Shown piece after piece: positions 14,385-16,035 of a stretch of 16,035 nucleotides of DNA. Each line of letters opens with the position of its first letter. Positions within the stretch are counted from its first letter, which is position 1. The stretch is taken from NCBI GenBank assembly GCA_020724185.1, contig DYHL01000029.1, forward strand, positions 1 through 16,035. The letters run 5' to 3'. The notes under the pieces are model-generated. The model was not told the origin of the DNA. It did not search any database and saw only the letters and a list, made by a program, of their open reading frames with translations. A program made the translations under genes and the position numbers. The stretch is from Candidatus Nitrosymbiomonas sp. Its GTDB lineage: Bacteria; Sysuimicrobiota; Sysuimicrobiia; Sysuimicrobiales; Humicultoraceae.

Positions 14385-14648
14385 ATGACAGATCAAGCAA
14401 ACACCGAACAGCCCGACCAGAGCCTACAGAGCAGGGTGGAGCGGGTGCTGGACACGATCCGTCCCTACATCCAGGGCGACGGCGGCGACATCGAGCTGGT
14501 GGGCGTGACCGATGGCGTCGTACAGGTCCGCCTGGTGGGCGCGTGCGTGGGCTGCATGCACGCCATGATGACGCTGCAGTCAGGGATCGAGCGGATGGTG
14601 AAGCAGGAAATCCCAGAGATCCGTGGGGTGGAAGCGGTTCCCTTCTAG
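14385..14648 (+). CDS. Nfu-type Fe-S scaffold (NifU C-terminal domain)
   Basis: This 87-residue protein is a stand-alone NifU C-terminal domain, which binds or carries a 4Fe-4S cluster between subunits and delivers it to target proteins. The family pattern is clear: RPYIQGDGGDIELVGV (26-41), then GACVGCMHAMMTL with the cluster CxxC (C54, C57), then EIPEIRGVEAV at the end. It lacks both the IscU-like domain of full NifU and the degenerate A-type domain of NfuA. In other bacteria Nfu proteins help supply lipoyl synthase and complex I, whose genes lie upstream here, so a role for them is a reasonable inference. It has its own candidate promoter and is followed by a terminator, so it is probably also transcribed alone. 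Confidence 0.93.
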   Translation: MTDQANTEQPDQSLQSRVERVLDTIRPYIQGDGGDIELVGVTDGVVQVRLVGACVGCMHAMMTLQSGIERMVKQEIPEIRGVEAVPF

Positions 14649-14671
14649 CCGCTCTTCGGATTGCTCGAACT

Positions 14672-14705
14672 GGCCCCCCATGGCACGCATGCGGGGGTCT
14701 TTTTC
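14672..14705 (+). terminator. Intrinsic terminator after the nfu-like gene
   Basis: A stem pairs GGCCCCC-CATG (14672-14682) with CATG-C-GGGGGTC (14688-14699), with one bulged C, one G-T pair and a five-base loop. It is followed at once by TTTTT (14700-14704). This is the clearest Rho-independent terminator of the window. Confidence 0.82.
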
Positions 14706-14726
14706 TGCGGGAACAGGTGAGGAACC

Positions 14727-16035
14727 GTGACGACGCCCTGGACGCAGATTCTCAGGAAGATGGACGACTGGCGGTGGGAGCTCCCATCCAGCTACAAGCC
14801 GGGCATGCGCGTCCCCGGCATGATCTATGCCGACGAGCGCATGCTGCGCGCCATGGCCGAGGAGCAGGCCATCGAGCAGGTTGCCAACGTGGCGACGCTG
14901 CCGGGCATCGTCGGGAGGTCGCTTGCGATGCCCGACATCCACTGGGGTTACGGGTTCCCGGTGGGAGGCGTGGCGGCGTTTGATACAGAGGAAGGCATCA
15001 TCTCACCCGGCGGCGTCGGGTACGATATCAACTGCGGGGTCAGGTTGCTCCGTACCGATCTCACCGAAGAGGAGGTACGGCCCCAACTGGCCGCCCTGGT
15101 TGACGCTCTGTACAACGCCGTCCCCTCGGGTGTCGGGGTCGGCGGTCGCGTGAAGGTTGGGATGGGAGAGATTGACGAGGTGCTGTCGAAGGGCGCCCGC
15201 TGGGCGGTGGCGCGCGGGTACGGCACGGCCGACGATCTGGAGGTGACCGAGGCCAGTGGCGCCCTGGAGCAGGCCGATCCCGCCTCGGTCAGCGGCGAGG
15301 CCAAGCAGCGCGGCCGCGGGCAGGTAGGCACGCTCGGTTCGGGGAACCACTTCCTGGAGATCCAGGTGGTGGATCAGGTGTTCGATGCGTCCACCGCGGC
15401 AGCCCTGGGGATTGGGGAACCCGGCCAGATTGTCCTGTTTGTCCACACTGGTTCGCGCGGACTGGGACACCAGGTCTGCACCGATTACCTGCGCGTTTGT
15501 GAGCGCGCGTCGAGCCGCTACGGCATCCACCTGGTGGACCGGCAGCTCGCCTGCGTGCCGCTGCGGTCCCCAGAGGGACAGCGGTACTTCGGCGCGATGA
15601 GCGGGGCGGCCAACTTCGCGTGGGCCAACCGGCAGCTCATCACGCACTGGGTGCGCGAGGCGTTTGAGCGGGTACTGGGTCAGGCTTGGGAACGCCTGGG
15701 CCTTCGCCTGGTCTATGACGTGGCCCACAACATCGCGAAGATCGAGTCGCACGATGTGGACGGCAGGCAACGTGGCGTCTGCGTGCACCGCAAGGGCGCC
15801 ACGCGTGCCTTTCCGGCTGGACATCCCGAGGTCCCTGCCCGCTACAGCGAGGTCGGGCAGCCGGTGTTCATCCCAGGCGACATGGGCCGGTACTCGTTCG
15901 TGGCTATCGGCGCCGGGGGCGCGATGCGCGAGGCGTTCGGCTCCACCTGCCACGGCGCGGGCCGCGTGATGGGCCGCAAGGCCGCGATCCGCCGGCTCGC
16001 CGGAAGGGACATCGGCGATGAACTGCGCCGCGCCG
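14727..16035 (+). CDS. rtcB: RNA-splicing ligase RtcB (3' end cut off by window)
   Basis: The frame is open from GTG 14727 to the window edge, giving 436 codons; family members are commonly about 470-480 residues, so only a short C-terminus should be missing. RtcB joins 2',3'-cyclic phosphate or 3'-phosphate RNA ends to 5'-hydroxyl ends, using GTP and manganese. Metal and active-site elements are visible in order: MPDIHWGYGFPVGG, YDINCGVRLL (C103), GTLGSGNHFLE, VHTGSRGLGHQ, YDVAHNIAKIE, HRKGATRAFPAG, IPGDMGRYSF and STCHGAGR, with H409 as the guanylylated histidine. AGGTGA (14715-14720) serves as ribosome site. It follows the nfu terminator by about 20 bases; I saw no clear promoter of its own. 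An archease gene, a frequent partner, is not in the visible part. Confidence 0.95.
   Translation, partial: MTTPWTQILRKMDDWRWELPSSYKPGMRVPGMIYADERMLRAMAEEQAIEQVANVATLPGIVGRSLAMPDIHWGYGFPVGGVAAFDTEEGIISPGGVGYDINCGVRLLRTDLTEEEVRPQLAALVDALYNAVPSGVGVGGRVKVGMGEIDEVLSKGARWAVARGYGTADDLEVTEASGALEQADPASVSGEAKQRGRGQVGTLGSGNHFLEIQVVDQVFDASTAAALGIGEPGQIVLFVHTGSRGLGHQVCTDYLRVCERASSRYGIHLVDRQLACVPLRSPEGQRYFGAMSGAANFAWANRQLITHWVREAFERVLGQAWERLGLRLVYDVAHNIAKIESHDVDGRQRGVCVHRKGATRAFPAGHPEVPARYSEVGQPVFIPGDMGRYSFVAIGAGGAMREAFGSTCHGAGRVMGRKAAIRRLAGRDIGDELRRA

Noticed and set aside
1..16035. CRISPR arrays, tRNA or rRNA genes, insertion sequences, prophage or plasmid origin signatures
   Set aside because: I looked for regularly spaced repeats, cloverleaf-type sequences, transposase-like frames and long terminal inverted repeats and saw none; the coding density leaves almost no room for them.

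Overview
The window is a GC-rich bacterial chromosome segment, densely packed with housekeeping and energy-metabolism genes. No tRNA, rRNA, CRISPR array, insertion sequence or phage gene could be recognised. SufS paired with SufU, a transketolase split into two genes, many GTG or TTG starts and a probable leaderless start fit a GC-rich Terrabacteria-type lineage (for example Chloroflexota, Armatimonadota or a relative). This placement is an inference from gene content and is weak.

Layout. Positions 69-1746 (+) hold sufS and sufU, the cysteine desulfurase and its sulfur-acceptor partner for Fe-S cluster assembly. They meet, stop codon over stop codon, a convergent pair (1743-3554, -) encoding the two halves of transketolase. 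A 261-base divergent intergenic region carries a good promoter with an operator-like dyad. It drives nuoB-nuoD-nuoI-nuoC (3816-6575), four peripheral-arm subunits of complex I in a non-canonical order and without the other nuo genes. A GC-rich hairpin closes this unit.

A second plus-strand run (6681-14348) has gaps of at most 23 bases and could be one transcript. It encodes a membrane-anchored molybdopterin oxidoreductase of the sulfite oxidase/MsrP family, dihydrolipoyl dehydrogenase, lipoyl synthase, a MoeZ-type E1/rhodanese fusion, two zinc-dependent medium-chain dehydrogenases and a cupin. The last three are linked by 4-base GTGA overlaps. A small Nfu-type Fe-S scaffold follows, with its own candidate promoter and a clear intrinsic terminator. 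The window ends inside rtcB, an RNA ligase gene.

Functional theme. Sulfur mobilisation and Fe-S supply (SufS, SufU, Nfu, the MoeZ-like protein) sit close to users of Fe-S clusters or inserted sulfur (NuoB, NuoI, LipA, the Mo-cofactor enzyme). The least explained parts are the reduced nuoBDIC set, the fused membrane/Mo-enzyme architecture and the dehydrogenase-dehydrogenase-cupin cassette.
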